From: an uncultured Muribaculaceae bacterium
GTDB lineage: Bacteria > Bacteroidota > Bacteroidia > Bacteroidales > Muribaculaceae
Assembly (NCBI GenBank): GCA_910583795.1
Contig: CAJTZQ010000015.1
Coordinates: forward strand, 1-56,609
DNA: 56,609 nt
Direction of reading: 5' to 3'
Positions within the stretch are counted from its first letter, which is position 1. Every line of letters starts with the position of its first letter. Shown here one piece after another: positions 9,085 through 17,552 of this stretch. Position numbers and translations under genes: made by a program. A model generated the notes under the pieces. That model saw only the letters and a program-made list of their open reading frames with translations. It was not told the DNA's origin and ran no database searches.

Positions 9085-9175
9085 GTGCCGTCTGGCAATA
9101 GAGGCATGTCGCCCGTGTGCTGCGAGGGGTGCCCTGCCAATATTCCCGAAGGTCTGTTGAATCACATGGCTTGAC

Positions 9176-11401
9176 ATGAGAACACGCGATTATATCCGTC
9201 AGAAGGACTCGATGCAGTGCGGGGTGGCGTGCCTGGCGATGGTGTGCCGCATCCTCGGCGCGCAATATTCGCTGGAGTTCCTAACCGGTTTCTGCCACGC
9301 CACGACCGAGGGGGTATCGCTCAAAGGGATGAAGGACGCCGCATCACGGCTCGGACTGGACTCCATGGCGTGCCGCTCATCTGTCGGCGAACTTACAAAA
9401 TGCCCCCTCCCCGCTATCCTCCACTGGAACCAGAACCACTTCGTGGTGCTACACAGGATTTCACGCAGGGGCGACCGCTTCCACATCGCCGACCCCGGAA
9501 AGGGGATGTACACTCTCGACAGGGACGAGTTCTCGTCCCGTTGGGTGAGCACGCAATCGGGAGGTGAACGGAAAGGGATCGCAATGTTTTTCGAAACCAC
9601 CCCTGACTTCGGGAAGATAAAGGAACGGGAGGACGGGGAGCGGCGATCGTTCCGGTTCCTCGCAGGATACCTCCGCCAGTACCGACGCTATTTCCTCCAG
9701 ATCTTCATCGGGCTCCTCCTCGGGTGTCTCCTCCAGCTCATATTCCCTTTCCTGACACAGTCGATCGTGGACATCGGCATACACCACCGCGACATCGGGT
9801 TTATCTGGCTCGTGCTGCTCGGAGAACTCATGATCGTTGTGGGGCGCACGGCTACCGACTTCATCCGCCGGTGGCTACTCTTGCACATTTCCATGCGCAT
9901 AAACATATCGCTCGTCAGCGACTTCTTCATAAAGCTACTGAAGCTCCCCATGTCGTTCTTCGACACGAAGCTCACCGGCGACCTTCTCCAGCGCATGGGC
10001 GACCACTCACGAGTGCAGTCGTTCCTGACAGGGCAGGTGCTCAACATCGTGTTCTCCATCCTCAGTTTCCTGATTTTCGGGGTCGTGCTCCTGATCTACA
10101 ACATGACCGTGTTCCTTGTCTTCCTCGCCGGGACGGCGGCTTACTGCGGATGGACGGTGCTTTTCCTCCACCGCCGCAAGATCCTCGACTACGAGCTCTT
10201 CGAGCAGCAGGCGATAAACCAGAACCGCACCTGGCAGTTCATAACCTCGATGCAGGAGATAAAGCTCCAGGACTGCGAGAGGAGACGCCGGTGGGAGTGG
10301 GAGGACACCCAGGCTGACCTCTTCGCCGTGCAGATGAAGTCGCTGAAACTGCAGCAGACACAGGAGGCGGGGAGCATATTCATAAACGAGGTCAAGAACA
10401 TCCTCGTGACGGTATTCGCCGCAGCCTCGGTCATAAACGGCTCGCTGACATTAGGCGGCATGCTCGCCGTGCAGTATATCGTCGGGCAGCTGAACTCCCC
10501 CGTGTCGCAGCTCATATCGTTCATATATTCGGTGCAGGACGTGAAGATATCGCTCGAGCGCATCAACGAGATTCACTGCGGGCGCAACGAGGAGCCTGAG
10601 CAGGGTCGCAGGGAGGGTTATCCCGTGGCGGTTGCTGACGGGGATATCGGAAGAAAGCCTGACCGCTCGATCGTGTTCGACGGCGTGGCGTTCAGGTACG
10701 ACCCGCACGCGCTCTCCAACACCGTGGAGGGGATATCGTTCGTCATACCCGAGGATAAGGTCACGGCGATTGTCGGGGCGAGCGGAAGCGGGAAGACCAC
10801 CCTCATAAAGCTGCTTCTCGGTTATTATCCCGTGTCGGAGGGCGTGATAAGGATAGCCGGGGAGGACATAAATTCCTACGGCATGAAGTGGTGGAGGAGA
10901 CGCTGCGGCGTGGTGATGCAGGACGGCGTGATATTCTCGGAGTCGATAGCACGCAACATCGCCGTGGACGACGGGGAGATTGACACGGCACGCCTCGAGG
11001 AGGCGGCGAGGATAGCTTGCATACACGACTACGTGATGTCGCTCCCGCTGAAGTATGACACGAAGGTCGGCAAGGACGGAAGGGGATTCAGCCAGGGGCA
11101 GAGGCAGCGCATACTGATAGCCAGGGCGGTCTACCGCAACCCGGACTACATATTCCTCGACGAGGCGACGAACTCGCTCGACGCTAAGAACGAGAGGGAG
11201 ATAGTGGCGAACCTCGCGGGGTTCTACAGGGGTAGGACGGTGGTGGTCGTGGCACACAGGCTCTCGACTGTCAGGGACGCCGACAGGATAATCGTGCTTG
11301 ACTCCGGAAGGGTGGTCGAGACGGGGGACCACGCCTCGCTTATCGAAAAGAGGGGCACGTACTACACCCTCGTCAGGAACCAGCTCGAACTCGGAAGCTA
11401 A
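9176..11401 (+). CDS. peptidase-containing ABC transporter (C39 domain, type 1 exporter)
   Basis: 741 residues in the order C39 peptidase, six-helix transmembrane domain, ATP-binding domain. The peptidase (about 1-130) has Cys15 in RQKDSMQCGVACLAM, His in NQNHFVVLH and Asp in HIADPGKGMY, so the Cys-His-Asp triad is complete and the domain should cleave leader peptides, usually after Gly-Gly. The membrane part spans about 160-440. The nucleotide-binding domain shows Walker A GASGSGKTT near residue 532, the signature FSQGQRQR, Walker B YIFLDEATNS and the H-loop VVVVAHRLST. Such proteins export bacteriocins or signal peptides and usually work with a HlyD-type adaptor. Here only a 59-residue stub of one follows, and I found no small double-glycine precursor. 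G+C is markedly high: I count 39 of 60 bases at 10681-10740. Confidence 0.93.
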   Translation: MRTRDYIRQKDSMQCGVACLAMVCRILGAQYSLEFLTGFCHATTEGVSLKGMKDAASRLGLDSMACRSSVGELTKCPLPAILHWNQNHFVVLHRISRRGDRFHIADPGKGMYTLDRDEFSSRWVSTQSGGERKGIAMFFETTPDFGKIKEREDGERRSFRFLAGYLRQYRRYFLQIFIGLLLGCLLQLIFPFLTQSIVDIGIHHRDIGFIWLVLLGELMIVVGRTATDFIRRWLLLHISMRINISLVSDFFIKLLKLPMSFFDTKLTGDLLQRMGDHSRVQSFLTGQVLNIVFSILSFLIFGVVLLIYNMTVFLVFLAGTAAYCGWTVLFLHRRKILDYELFEQQAINQNRTWQFITSMQEIKLQDCERRRRWEWEDTQADLFAVQMKSLKLQQTQEAGSIFINEVKNILVTVFAAASVINGSLTLGGMLAVQYIVGQLNSPVSQLISFIYSVQDVKISLERINEIHCGRNEEPEQGRREGYPVAVADGDIGRKPDRSIVFDGVAFRYDPHALSNTVEGISFVIPEDKVTAIVGASGSGKTTLIKLLLGYYPVSEGVIRIAGEDINSYGMKWWRRRCGVVMQDGVIFSESIARNIAVDDGEIDTARLEEAARIACIHDYVMSLPLKYDTKVGKDGRGFSQGQRQRILIARAVYRNPDYIFLDEATNSLDAKNEREIVANLAGFYRGRTVVVVAHRLSTVRDADRIIVLDSGRVVETGDHASLIEKRGTYYTLVRNQLELGS

Positions 11402-11462
11402 ATCAAGATCAATGCATAATTCATAATGCATAATTCATAATTGTTTGAGACCGATCTTGATT
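11401..11462. repeat. 14-bp tandem duplication inside a 10-bp inverted repeat
   Basis: AATGCATAATTCAT occurs twice head to tail (11411-11424 and 11425-11438) and is followed by AATT. The pair is framed by a perfect inverted repeat, AATCAAGATC (11401-11410) and GATCTTGATT (11453-11462), which begins on the last base of the exporter gene. The whole could fold as a terminator-like stem-loop. Confidence 0.6.
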
Positions 11463-11487
11463 GTGGTGTGAACGAAGTGAGCACATA

Positions 11488-11522
11488 CTCAACCCTCAAC
11501 TCTAAACCCTCAACCCTCAACC
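11488..11522 (+). repeat. five 7-bp CTCAACC-type tandem repeats before the stub gene
   Basis: Five units with exact 7-bp spacing (CTCAACC, CTCAACT, CTAAACC, CTCAACC, CTCAACC) end 6 nt before the ATG at 11529, so the array occupies the place of a ribosome-binding region. A longer array of related CTCAANN units precedes ispF at 24439-24548. Confidence 0.75.
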
Positions 11523-11528
11523 ATAACT

Positions 11529-11708
11529 ATGGACAACATAGGGACAAGAAGCTATAAGGTCAGGAAACTTCTCGGGGAGAAGCCTTCCCGTCTGATAAGA
11601 TGGGGAACCGTCATAATAACCATAATTTTCATACTGCTGATTGCGGCGGTGTCGCTGCTCCCTTACCCTTATTCCGGAGGGGAGACTATCATCGAGCATT
11701 TGTTCTGA
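11529..11708 (+). CDS. 59-residue membrane protein resembling the N-terminus of a HlyD adaptor
   Basis: A small gene: ATG at 11529, TGA at 11706-11708, 59 residues. It has a basic cytoplasmic start (TRSYKVRKLLGEKPSRLIRWG), one strong transmembrane helix (TVIITIIFILLIAAVSLL) and a short periplasmic tail (PYPYSGGETIIEHLF). The pattern of conserved RS.KVR..LG..P..LIRWG followed by a helix and a YPY-like exit is how Bacteroidales HlyD-family adaptors of C39 exporters begin, as I recall them. Here translation stops just after the helix, so no hairpin or barrel domain exists. It is either a truncated adaptor or a genuine small partner of the exporter 127 bp upstream. Codon use and base content look like those of the exporter. 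Confidence 0.65.
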   Translation: MDNIGTRSYKVRKLLGEKPSRLIRWGTVIITIIFILLIAAVSLLPYPYSGGETIIEHLF

Positions 11709-11807
11709 CATGACTCCGATGACTAAATTCAAATGACAACTAAATATTATAGAATTTTTTGCTAACTTTGCGGGGTTCCAAACCTAAATCATATTTCAAT
11801 ACCGGTT

Positions 11808-13505
11808 ATGGCAATCCTGTCAAAAATAAAACATATCATTATCTACTTCATAATGGCTCTGTCTGCAATCTTTGTATCCTGCAGACATGACATCAACAAT
11901 CGTCTCCGGGAAGCGGAGACTGTTGTCGATACCCGTCCGGATTCGACGCTAAACCTTCTTGCTCGACTCGACACCAACACTCTCAAAACTCCCAAAGACA
12001 GGCATGTCTACGACATACTTCTTACCGAAGCTCGGTATAAATCGGGTTTAAACGACACAGCTGTCTCACAAATCGCAGCCGCAGCACGTTTTTTCGACAA
12101 GGATATCAAAAGCTTATACAGTCTGAAAGCATACTATTATAATGCCATAATAAACAAAAACAATCAAGATTTTGGAGAAGGTCTTATCAATGCCTCCCAA
12201 GCGGAAAAATCAGCTTTGGCAAGCAACAACATAAAGTGGCTTGCATTGGTACACAGATGTTTTGGCGACCTGTATGACGCCATCAGACGTTCAGAGATTG
12301 CGAAAAACTATTATTCATTAAGCCTGAAAGAATTTAAATCAATTGGAAGTGACTATACCGAAGATGCGATATATGACCTTTGCCGTTCCTATTTCAACAA
12401 TGATGAGACAGACAGCTGCCTCTCTCTTGCCAAAGAATTATATCGAAAAGGCACCGACAGCGGCAAGCAATATCTAAAGATAAGTTCTTTGCACATATCC
12501 GCGCTATGTTATTACAAACAAGAGAAATATGATTCCGTCATTAATTGCTTCACACCCTTGGCGAATGCATATCCGGCATCCATGTCTGTTCAAGACTGGA
12601 ATTACCTGGGCATGGCATATCTTAAAACGGGGAATGTCAAGGAGGCGGATACATGTGCCGACAGCATAATTTCCCGTTCCGACAGACCGGCTGACCTTTT
12701 GTGTGAAATAGCAGCCGCTAAGGGAGATTATAAAAAGGCGTATGAACTGAAAAGCGAAATCTGCCGGATAAATGATGAAATCTATCGCAGATGGGTATCC
12801 ATGTCTCAGGAAAAGGAATTGATGGACAATTACAAGCTTCAGGAAACTGAACTGGCTCTTGAAGAGCAAAAAAATATTATTTACCTTCTCGTCTCCATCA
12901 TTGCTGTTTTATCTCTAATTGCCATAACAACATTTCTATGGAAAAAGCTGCTAACTGCAAAAAAGAAAAACCGGGAGATGGCGCACACCCTTTCTGAATT
13001 GGAAAAGGATCTTGGACTCCGTGAAGAGGAACTTGAATCCTTATCAAGAGATTATAGCGAAAGTTCAACATCGCTACGCAAAGCTATAGAAGAAAGCAGA
13101 TCGGCTATCAGGTCTTTGATCGGTGAGCAGTATAAGATGTTAGGCAGTCTGATGTCAAGATATCATGACATCAAAGGGTCGGAATCTGAAAAGAAAGATA
13201 TATATAAGGAAGTCATGAAAATCATTTCCTCTTTCAGAGACAACAGAAAAGTGATTGCCAACTTTGAGAAAATTATTAATCTCCACCTTGACAATCTTAT
13301 AAACCGTTTTGTCAAAGATAACCCTTCACTGGACCCTGACGATAAGAATCTGTTCATTTTTATCGTTTTGGGTTTCTCCGCAAAAACAATAAGCGTTATT
13401 CAAGACATACCGTATGACCGGGTCTACAACAGAAAAAGGGCTTTAAAGAAAAAGATCGAAGAGAAATCGGCAGGCAATCCGACTCAATACCTGATCTATT
13501 TCTAA
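11808..13505 (+). CDS. membrane-anchored TPR protein with LuxR-like HTH (putative regulator)
   Basis: 565 residues with a hydrophobic N-terminus ending in a lipobox-like FVSC. Residues about 30-330 are helical TPR-like repeats (ALCYYKQEKYDSVINCF, YLGMAYLKTGNVKEADTC). One transmembrane helix lies at about 355-378 (IIYLLVSIIAVLSLIAITTF), then a coiled coil to about 440. The C-terminus (LFIFIVLGFSAKTISVIQDIPYDRVYNRKRALKKKI) has the helix-turn-helix pattern of LuxR-type DNA-binding domains in Bacteroidales TPR regulators. The protein would sense something in the periplasm and act on DNA at the membrane. A TAACTTTG -7 box lies at 11763-11770. It follows the exporter block and is the best candidate for its regulator, but this is inferred from position. 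Confidence 0.78.
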   Translation: MAILSKIKHIIIYFIMALSAIFVSCRHDINNRLREAETVVDTRPDSTLNLLARLDTNTLKTPKDRHVYDILLTEARYKSGLNDTAVSQIAAAARFFDKDIKSLYSLKAYYYNAIINKNNQDFGEGLINASQAEKSALASNNIKWLALVHRCFGDLYDAIRRSEIAKNYYSLSLKEFKSIGSDYTEDAIYDLCRSYFNNDETDSCLSLAKELYRKGTDSGKQYLKISSLHISALCYYKQEKYDSVINCFTPLANAYPASMSVQDWNYLGMAYLKTGNVKEADTCADSIISRSDRPADLLCEIAAAKGDYKKAYELKSEICRINDEIYRRWVSMSQEKELMDNYKLQETELALEEQKNIIYLLVSIIAVLSLIAITTFLWKKLLTAKKKNREMAHTLSELEKDLGLREEELESLSRDYSESSTSLRKAIEESRSAIRSLIGEQYKMLGSLMSRYHDIKGSESEKKDIYKEVMKIISSFRDNRKVIANFEKIINLHLDNLINRFVKDNPSLDPDDKNLFIFIVLGFSAKTISVIQDIPYDRVYNRKRALKKKIEEKSAGNPTQYLIYF

Positions 13506-13532
13506 GTTCCCCTGTTTTGTCTAAAATCAATC

Positions 13533-14762
13533 TTACCCGAGGATTGCGACCGCTCTTTTCAAGGCGGTGATAAGGGCATCCGCCTCTTCTATCGTGTTGT
13601 AGGCAGCAAAAGAAACACGGACTGTCCCCGGAATGCCAAGACGATCCATCAACGGCATCGCACAATGATGACCTGTCCGAACCTCAACTCCCTGCTTGTC
13701 AAGAAGCAAGCCAAGATCGTAAGGATGGATATTGCCAACCAAAAAAGAAATAACGGCATCCTTATGTTCTGAAGTTCCATATATCCGAAGACCAGGAATC
13801 TCCATCATCTTTTTCTGGGTGTAATCAAGAAGCTCCTTCTCATGGACGGCTATATTCTCCATTCCGATCTCCTTGATAAAATCTATTCCTTTTGAAAGCG
13901 CCGCGATATCCACAAAATCAGGCGTACCCGCTTCAAATTTGAAAGGAAGATCAGCGTAGGTGGTATGTTCGAATGTGACTTTTCCGATCATCTCACCGCC
14001 ACCTTGATAAGGAGGCATCTCCTCAAGCCATTTTTTCTTACCGTAAAGCACGCCGATACCTGTGGGACCATACATCTTATGCGAAGAGAACACATAAAAA
14101 TCGCAGTCAAGATCCTGCATGTCCACATACATGTGAGGTGCAGCCTGTGCCCCGTCAATTAGAACAGGCACATTCCTTGAATGAGCATACTCCACCATCT
14201 CTTTCACCGGATTTACCGTACCCAAGACATTGCTGACATGACAGAACGATGCCATCACAGTGCGATCATTAAACAGGGAATGATACTGGTGAAGATCAAG
14301 CTCCCCTTTATCATTAATGTCGACAACCCTGATAACAATCCCTGTCCTGTCCCTGAGAAGTTGCCAGGGTACAATATTGGCATGATGTTCCATCACGGTC
14401 AGGATTATCTCGTCACCTTCCTTGAACCGGCTTCCAAAAGATGAAGCCACGAGATTGATACCCTCTGTGGTGCCACGTGTGAATATAACCTCCTCAATAG
14501 AAGAGGCATTGATATATCCGCGAATCTTCTCCCTTGTCTGCTCCTGCATGTCGGTCATCTCCTGGGAGAGCGTGTGAACGCCACGATGGACATTTGCCTT
14601 TGTATGGGTATAGATACGCTCAATCTCATCCACCACTCTGCGGGGGGTCTGGGATGTGGCTCCATTATCGAGATAAACCATTGGTCTGCCCGCCACCTCA
14701 CGGGAGAGAATTGGAAACTCCTCCCTTATTTTATTTACATCATAATTGTCCATAAGAATCAT
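13533..14762 (-). CDS. sufS: cysteine desulfurase SufS
   Basis: A PLP enzyme of about 409 residues that takes sulfur from cysteine for Fe-S cluster assembly. The PLP lysine lies in YVFSSHKMYGPTGIG and the catalytic cysteine in VRTGHHCAMPLMDRLG, the group II (SufS/CsdA) pattern. I chose the ATG at 14762 because it overlaps the sufD stop codon as ATGA, which suggests translational coupling; a second ATG lies at 14753. No sufE or sufU gene lies beside it. It is the last gene of a minus-strand unit running from the CvpA-family gene through sufC and sufD, and it converges with the TPR regulator, with only 27 bp between the two stop codons. Confidence 0.95.
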   Translation of the reverse strand: MILMDNYDVNKIREEFPILSREVAGRPMVYLDNGATSQTPRRVVDEIERIYTHTKANVHRGVHTLSQEMTDMQEQTREKIRGYINASSIEEVIFTRGTTEGINLVASSFGSRFKEGDEIILTVMEHHANIVPWQLLRDRTGIVIRVVDINDKGELDLHQYHSLFNDRTVMASFCHVSNVLGTVNPVKEMVEYAHSRNVPVLIDGAQAAPHMYVDMQDLDCDFYVFSSHKMYGPTGIGVLYGKKKWLEEMPPYQGGGEMIGKVTFEHTTYADLPFKFEAGTPDFVDIAALSKGIDFIKEIGMENIAVHEKELLDYTQKKMMEIPGLRIYGTSEHKDAVISFLVGNIHPYDLGLLLDKQGVEVRTGHHCAMPLMDRLGIPGTVRVSFAAYNTIEEADALITALKRAVAILG

Positions 14763-16117
14763 TTTGCATCTCCGGCACAAGAAGAATTACACACAGCACA
14801 ACTTGAAACTCCTCCGGCGAACCTGCGTTCCACGAGCATGTGAAGACGCTCCTTAAGACCCGGGATGGTGACAGCTTCTATCACGTCTGCCATAAAAGCC
14901 TGCTTCAACAAAAGCTTTGCCGTCTGTTCAGAAAGCCCGCGCGTACGCATATAGAATACCTGCATCTCGTCGAGCTGTCCGATCGCAGTGCCATGGCTAC
15001 ACTTCACGTCATCGTCATAAATCTCAAGCTGTGGCTTTGAAAACATCTTGGCAGTGTCGCTCCCGACTATATTGCGGTTGTTCTGATAAGCCTCTGTCTT
15101 ATCGGCACCCTGCTCCACCTTGATCAAGCCGGTAAAAGCACCGGTCGCCTCATCGTCGAGGACATACTTGAAAAGCTCGTCGGTGTTGCAATGCCCTTTC
15201 TTATGCTCTATGCGCGAATAAGTGTCAAGATGGCGACTCTTGTCTTCAATTCCCATCCCATAAAGGTGAAGGGAGGCATGTTCCCCTTCAAACCGCGAAT
15301 AATATTCATTCCTTGTGGTGCCGTTGTAGAGGGTCAAGCCATCGATGACAAGTTCACATCCATCTTCCTCACGAATATACATCGCAGAGAGACGTGATGT
15401 CTTTTCAGTACTCTCCTCAAGGTCATAGTAGTCAAGACGTGAATTCTTATCAGCAAAAATCTCGACAGTCTGCAAAGCAAGGAAATCGACATCAGGATTT
15501 TGGGTATGGTCACACGTGAGAATCTTTATCTCAGAATCCTCTTCCATGATAACAAGCACACGTCTGACAGCCATAAGCGGTGCGTCATTCTGAAGTATGT
15601 TTACGATCTGGATGGGTTTCCCAACTTTAACACCCTTCTTCACCCAAACGGCGATTCCATCTTGCGCAAGAAGTGTATTAAGAGCAACGACCGGATTGTT
15701 CAGGTCAGCGCACTTTCCATAATATTCAGCGCATATTTCAGGATGGTTGATGGCAAACTGACGCAGACTGCCCACGTAGACACCTTCCGGCAACCCGATT
15801 CGTGCGTCTGTTGCCTCTGCATAAAGATCGTTGACTGAAAAAAACAGCGATGTTGAAAGGCTGGGTACGCCACAATGGAACGTGGCAGCAGGATTCACGT
15901 CTATATTGACACGCCCTATATTCACCCCATAATCGGGCGAGAGAATCTTTTCAAGATCAGTGGTCTCATAATTCTCCGAACCTTTGGCTGGAAGCTCCAT
16001 GTTTCCGAGAATTTCACAAGCCGCCGGACGCAACTCATTGAGCACCCCGGCACTTCCGGAATCCACAAGAGATTTATGCTCCTTATAAAGATCGATATAT
16101 TGTTGCAATGCACCCAT
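14759..16117 (-). CDS. sufD: Fe-S cluster assembly protein SufD
   Basis: About 452 residues from the ATG at 16117 (MGALQQYIDLYKEH), which lies 4 nt after the sufC stop codon. A longer reading from 16195 would overlap sufC by 74 nt and adds a residue stretch unlike the family. SufD is a beta-helix subunit of the SufBCD scaffold, on which clusters are built with ATP from SufC. The C-terminal core (CSHGTAIGQLDEMQVFYMRTRGLSEQTAKLLLKQAF) is characteristic of the SufB/SufD family. Its partner SufB is not in this window. The mid part (YYDLEESTEKTSRLSAM) and overall length favour SufD over SufB, which is usually nearer 480 residues and carries extra cysteines. Confidence 0.92.
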   Translation of the reverse strand: MGALQQYIDLYKEHKSLVDSGSAGVLNELRPAACEILGNMELPAKGSENYETTDLEKILSPDYGVNIGRVNIDVNPAATFHCGVPSLSTSLFFSVNDLYAEATDARIGLPEGVYVGSLRQFAINHPEICAEYYGKCADLNNPVVALNTLLAQDGIAVWVKKGVKVGKPIQIVNILQNDAPLMAVRRVLVIMEEDSEIKILTCDHTQNPDVDFLALQTVEIFADKNSRLDYYDLEESTEKTSRLSAMYIREEDGCELVIDGLTLYNGTTRNEYYSRFEGEHASLHLYGMGIEDKSRHLDTYSRIEHKKGHCNTDELFKYVLDDEATGAFTGLIKVEQGADKTEAYQNNRNIVGSDTAKMFSKPQLEIYDDDVKCSHGTAIGQLDEMQVFYMRTRGLSEQTAKLLLKQAFMADVIEAVTIPGLKERLHMLVERRFAGGVSSCAVCNSSCAGDAK

Positions 16118-16121
16118 ATCC

Positions 16122-16889
16122 TTATCCTTTATTTTCCTCGTTGTCAACCTGCTGTTTGATCCAGTCATATCCTCGCTCTTCCAGCTCGAGGGCAAGTTCC
16201 GGACCTCCGGTCATTACTATTCTCCCTTTGTAAAGGATATGAATAAATTCAGGCTTGATATAATCGAGAAGGCGCTGATAGTGCGTGATGACGATGGTGG
16301 CATTGTTGTCCGACTTAAGTTTGTTGACACCTTCGGCAACAACACGCAAAGCATCTATGTCAAGACCGGAGTCAGTTTCATCAAGAATCGAAAGTTTCGG
16401 TTCGAGAACAGCCATCTGGAAAATCTCGTTGCGCTTCTTTTCACCACCTGAGAAGCCCTCATTCACCGAACGTGATGCAAGCTTGTTGTCGAGTTCCACA
16501 ATCGCCCTTTTCTCCCTCATCATCTTGAGAAAATCGGTAGCGCTCATGGGAGGCTGACCGAAATATTCACGTTTTGCGTTAACAGCCGCACGCATGAAAT
16601 TCACCATCGACACTCCCGGAATCTCCACAGGATATTGAAAGCCGAGAAACAGACCTTCATGGCTTCTGATCTCAGGCGGCATGGCAAGAAGATCCTTGCC
16701 GTAAAACTCAGCCGTACCCCCCGTCACTGTATATGCAGGGTTGCCCGCGAGCACCATCGAGAGCGTAGACTTGCCGGATCCGTTAGGACCCATTATGGCA
16801 TGAACTTCACCGGGACGCACCTCAAGATTGATTCCCTTCAATATTTCTTTGCCGTTGATCTCGGCATGCAGGTTGTTTACTTTAAGCAT
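16122..16889 (-). CDS. sufC: Fe-S cluster assembly ATPase SufC
   Basis: 255 residues, a soluble ABC-type ATPase of the SUF scaffold. Visible: Walker A GPNGSGKST, Q-loop region GFQYPVEIPG, signature GFSGGEKKRNE and Walker B LSILDETDSGLD, all of the usual SufC type. The gene overlaps the end of the upstream CvpA-family gene by 8 bp and is followed 4 nt later by sufD. In other Bacteroidales sufB normally sits immediately upstream of sufC; here that place is taken by the CvpA-family gene. Confidence 0.96.
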   Translation of the reverse strand: MLKVNNLHAEINGKEILKGINLEVRPGEVHAIMGPNGSGKSTLSMVLAGNPAYTVTGGTAEFYGKDLLAMPPEIRSHEGLFLGFQYPVEIPGVSMVNFMRAAVNAKREYFGQPPMSATDFLKMMREKRAIVELDNKLASRSVNEGFSGGEKKRNEIFQMAVLEPKLSILDETDSGLDIDALRVVAEGVNKLKSDNNATIVITHYQRLLDYIKPEFIHILYKGRIVMTGGPELALELEERGYDWIKQQVDNEENKG

Positions 16890-17508
16890 TTTCTATCATT
16901 ATTTTGGCTCCCAAACCATTATTCTTTATTATAACATCGGGAGCACAATTTATGTTGCAACTTATTTTTTTCGCTTCCCTTAATTGTATAAGATGAGAAA
17001 GATCTTCATAGCTGCGGCATCCGAGCATTCCCGGTGCAAGCATCATCACAATCTCCACTACGTTTCCATCTTCCGCCGTGGCATATTTCATCAGAGGAGA
17101 AGAGGGATTTACGCATAAGATAAGATTATAGATGATGGAAAGCATGAGCATATACTTTGCAAGGCAGAATGCGGATCCAAGCAGTTTGTCGAGCATACCT
17201 ACATAAAACACCTGCATAGCGCTTCTCAACACTTTCGTAAATATACGAAACAACAGAAAAACCATAACATATATCAATGCCGCAGACGTGACGCTGTAGA
17301 TAAAAGCTGATCCGAGCCTCCCTTCAAGCCCGGGAAGGAGCGCACGCATAAGGGCTTCCGCCTGCTCGTCAAAAACGTGTGCACAGACAGTGCCGAACGC
17401 GAAACCAAGCACTCCCGACACCTGCCCCGTAAAACCGCTGCGGAATCCTTTGATCACCGCGATTGCGGCAACGGCTATAGCCACGATATGAAAGGTTGCA
17501 TCATTCAT
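16882..17508 (-). CDS. CvpA-family inner-membrane protein
   Basis: 208 residues with four predicted transmembrane helices in the first 150 (IVAIAVAAIAVIKGFRSGF, VLGFAFGTVCAHV, FIYSVTSAALIYVMVFLLF, AFCLAKYMLMLSIIYNLIL). The start GFRSGFTGQ matches CvpA proteins, which are linked to colicin V production and envelope integrity in Proteobacteria. The C-terminal 40 residues (from about 170) are soluble and unlike any domain I know. It is the first gene of the suf unit; its promoter is visible just upstream, and its end overlaps sufC by 8 bp. The unusual join with sufC may reflect loss of sufB from between them. Confidence 0.85.
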   Translation of the reverse strand: MNDATFHIVAIAVAAIAVIKGFRSGFTGQVSGVLGFAFGTVCAHVFDEQAEALMRALLPGLEGRLGSAFIYSVTSAALIYVMVFLLFRIFTKVLRSAMQVFYVGMLDKLLGSAFCLAKYMLMLSIIYNLILCVNPSSPLMKYATAEDGNVVEIVMMLAPGMLGCRSYEDLSHLIQLREAKKISCNINCAPDVIIKNNGLGAKIMIENA

Positions 17509-17521
17509 CTTATATACTCTG

Positions 17522-17552
17522 CAAAATTAACTCTTATCGCCGAAACTTCAAA
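17522..17552 (-). promoter_or_regulatory. Bacteroidales-type promoter for the cvpA-like-suf operon
   Basis: On the minus strand TTTG (17552-17549), a 19-bp spacer and TAATTTTG (17529-17522) match the -33/-7 consensus fully. The start codon is at 17508, so the leader would be about 8 nt. Confidence 0.7.

Noticed and set aside
10451..11431. 326-residue antisense ORF over the exporter ATPase domain
   Set aside because: It is a shadow in a G+C-rich gene where stop codons are rare; the sense strand has all ABC motifs.
16118..16195. Longer N-terminus of SufD
   Set aside because: It overlaps sufC by 74 nt; the ATG at 16117 gives the family-like start 4 nt after the sufC stop codon.
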